Shown piece by piece: positions 6,298 to 7,350 of a stretch of DNA of 7,350 nucleotides. This DNA is from Desulfococcus sp. (GTDB lineage Bacteria > Desulfobacterota > Desulfobacteria > Desulfobacterales > Desulfosalsimonadaceae). The stretch covers positions 1 through 7,350 of the forward strand of contig JAHECJ010000097.1 in the NCBI GenBank assembly GCA_024641805.1. The letters are read 5' to 3'. Under the pieces are notes generated by a model. That model saw only the letters and a program-made list of their open reading frames with translations, did not search any database and was not told the origin of the DNA. The position numbers and the translations under genes were made by a program. Position 1 is the stretch's first letter, and each line of letters begins with the position of its first letter.

Positions 6298-6921
6298 ATG
6301 AAAAAACAGCTTTTAAATTATGAAACCCTGCTGAAAGTGACCAAAGCCATTTCTCACTCCAGGGATCCTGAGGAAGTGGTTTTGATGACGGTGGAGAGTA
6401 TTACGACAGCTCTGAATGTGAAAGGGTGCACCGTATTTCTGATTAATAAAAGCACTAATGGACTTGAGGTGGCGTCATCTTACGGGTTGAGCGGTGAATA
6501 TATCAACAAGGGGCCGGTGAGTGCATTGAAATCGATTGCCCGGTCTCTTGAAGAGGGTCCGATTGCAATTTACGATGTTAAGGATGATCCGCGACTTCAA
6601 TACCCGGAAGAAGCCGTAAAAGAGGGAATCGCATCCATCCTTTCCGTTCCCATTGTGGCCGGTGGCTATACCGTCGGGGCACTGCGGGTATATACGGCTG
6701 AACCCTGGGAATTTTCACTGGATGATGTGAATTTTGTTCAGGCAATGGCGTATATGGCCGGAATGGCAATGGAGATGGCAAGGTATTATAAAGGGATGAA
6801 AGACAGCATTGAAATACTCAAGACCATGCGGGATCCGAAATCATATAAGTCAAAGAGAAGAACACCCTATGAAGGCGTTCCGGTCAGCGTGATACCCGGC
6901 AAGGACAACCGGGTGCACTAA
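6298..6921 (+). CDS. Stand-alone GAF-domain protein
   Basis: A soluble 207-residue protein that is essentially one GAF domain, a sensory fold that binds small ligands or mediates protein contacts. Residues 6-22 are the entry helix. The domain covers about 24-165: EEVVLMTVESITTALNVKGC (helix then first strand), TVFLINKSTNGLEVASSYGL (45-64), PIAIYDVKDDPRLQYPEE (88-105), SILSVPIVAGGYTVGALRVY (113-132), FSLDDVNFVQAMAYMAGMAM (139-158). A helical and then basic tail (166-207, with KSYKSKRRTP at 181-190) follows and resembles no output domain. No kinase, cyclase, helix-turn-helix or GGDEF/EAL part is attached, so any signal must pass to a partner. The start is fixed by AAGGAGG at 6287-6293, four bases ahead of the ATG. 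It has its own leader region and a terminator after it, so it appears to be a single-gene unit. Similar GAF-only proteins are common in deltaproteobacteria; the ligand is unknown. Confidence 0.88.
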   Translation: MKKQLLNYETLLKVTKAISHSRDPEEVVLMTVESITTALNVKGCTVFLINKSTNGLEVASSYGLSGEYINKGPVSALKSIARSLEEGPIAIYDVKDDPRLQYPEEAVKEGIASILSVPIVAGGYTVGALRVYTAEPWEFSLDDVNFVQAMAYMAGMAMEMARYYKGMKDSIEILKTMRDPKSYKSKRRTPYEGVPVSVIPGKDNRVH

Positions 6922-6988
6922 AATACGGCAATGTGTTCGTTTTTCAAATCCGCCGCCTGGCATCCTGCGAAATGCGAATGATACCCGG

Positions 6989-7027
6989 GCGATAAAAGCA
7001 ATGTGGTTTTTGGGCTTTGTCGCTTTT
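6989..7027 (+). terminator. Probable intrinsic terminator after the GAF gene
   Basis: GCGATAAAAGC (6989-6999) pairs with GCTTTGTCGC (7014-7023): ten base pairs including one G-T wobble and one bulged A, with a 14-nt loop, followed by TTTT (7024-7027) and an AT-rich run. It lies 67 nt after the GAF stop codon. The T tract is short, so termination may be partial. Confidence 0.5.
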
Positions 7028-7040
7028 AAATTATTTTCAG

Positions 7041-7054
7041 AATCGCATGCGATT
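7041..7054. promoter_or_regulatory. 14-bp perfect palindrome, operator candidate
   Basis: AATCGCATGCGATT reads identically on both strands and ends five bases before the -35 element at 7060. Size, symmetry and position fit a dimeric transcription factor site acting on the promoter of the gene at 7163. I do not recognise the cognate regulator, and no regulator gene lies next to it in the window. Confidence 0.4.
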
Positions 7055-7059
7055 GTTCC

Positions 7060-7088
7060 TTGACAGACATTGCGGATCAGTTTATTTT
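7060..7088 (+). promoter_or_regulatory. Sigma-70 promoter of the gene at 7163
   Basis: A consensus -35 TTGACA (7060-7065) and a -10 TATTTT (7083-7088) are separated by exactly 17 bp. Transcription would start near 7095 and give an untranslated leader of about 68 nt. It is the best promoter match in the window. Confidence 0.7.
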
Positions 7089-7162
7089 AGTAAAGAATAT
7101 GGTATCTTATTCCTTAATCGAAATGGGAAAATAATATCGGGCTTAAATAAAGGAGGTTGGAC

Positions 7163-7350
7163 ATGACCGGACGAAAAAAAATAATGATTCTTTTAATGGC
7201 CGTATCTTTAATGGTGATCCCGTTCGGGTCTTCAGCGATTGCGAAGAATTTACAGCACCCCATTGAGAATTGCGGAGAGCTCATGGCCGCCGATTTTCTT
7301 GTCGTGCGTCCGCTTCAGTTTGTCTCTCTGGTGACGGGGACGGTCTTTTT
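7163..7350 (+). CDS. Exported or membrane small protein, cut by the right edge
   Basis: The start ATG has AGGAGG at 7151-7156, six bases ahead, and the frame stays open to the window edge (62 codons visible). Residues 1-27 form a clear signal peptide: MTGRKK, then the hydrophobic core IMILLMAVSLMVIPFG, then SSAIA as a likely cleavage site before KNLQ. From about residue 43 a second hydrophobic stretch begins (ADFLVVRPLQFVSLVTGTVF), probably a membrane span or glycine-rich hydrophobic hairpin. This pattern of signal peptide, an A-D-x-hydrophobic-V-R-P motif and a hydrophobic T-G-T stretch resembles small conserved exported proteins common in proteobacteria, whose function is not known to me. 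It has its own promoter and an operator-like palindrome upstream, so it looks separately regulated. The C-terminus is outside the window. Confidence 0.8.
   Translation, partial: MTGRKKIMILLMAVSLMVIPFGSSAIAKNLQHPIENCGELMAADFLVVRPLQFVSLVTGTVF

Noticed and set aside
1..7350. CRISPR arrays, tRNA or rRNA genes, insertion sequences and toxin-antitoxin pairs
   Set aside because: I saw no spaced direct repeats, no cloverleaf-like sequence, no transposase motif with terminal repeats and no intact small gene pair. The only long inverted repeat is the hairpin at 6201-6241.

Overview
The window reads as a chromosomal segment of a Gram-negative anaerobe, most likely a deltaproteobacterium (Desulfobacterota). 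The reasons are the Nif-type NifU/NifS pair next to an EpsC-type serine acetyltransferase and a cysteine synthase, an OB-fold exported-type protein and an AsmA-like single-membrane-span protein of kinds I associate with that group, and moderately GC-rich genes separated by AT-rich spacers. The assignment is inference from family resemblance; no rRNA or other phylogenetic marker is present.

Layout. (1) 2-673: 3' part of an OB-fold protein whose N-terminus lies outside the window. (2) 674-919: spacer with a weak hairpin and a plausible sigma-70 promoter (837-866). (3) 920-5619: five co-directional genes that look like one operon: nifU, nifS (1-nt overlap), a serine O-acetyltransferase (75-nt gap), cysK (4-nt overlap) and a membrane-anchored AsmA-like gene (15-nt gap) interrupted by a frameshift. 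A symmetrical A/T-flanked terminator (5622-5657) closes the unit. (4) 5658-6297: long AT-rich spacer holding a possible decayed minus-strand gene (5834-6172), then a short leader-like ORF with a strong ribosome binding site that contains a perfect 15-bp inverted repeat. (5) 6298-6921: a stand-alone GAF-domain protein, followed by a probable terminator. (6) 7041-7088: a perfect 14-bp palindrome immediately upstream of a near-consensus sigma-70 promoter, which drives (7) a signal-peptide-bearing small protein from 7163 that runs off the right edge.

How the genes work together. The acetyltransferase makes O-acetylserine from serine and acetyl-CoA, CysK turns it into cysteine with sulfide, NifS removes the sulfur from cysteine as a protein-bound persulfide, and NifU assembles Fe-S clusters from it. 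The operon therefore couples sulfide assimilation directly to Fe-S cluster assembly. All catalytic and ligand residues I could check are present. No nitrogenase genes are visible, so NifU/NifS may serve general Fe-S assembly. The AsmA-like, GAF and exported proteins have no evident link to this pathway. I found no clearly new system; the points most worth a second look are the frameshifted gene, the hairpin/leader ORF upstream of the GAF gene, the decayed minus-strand reading frame, and two unusual features of the serine acetyltransferase.
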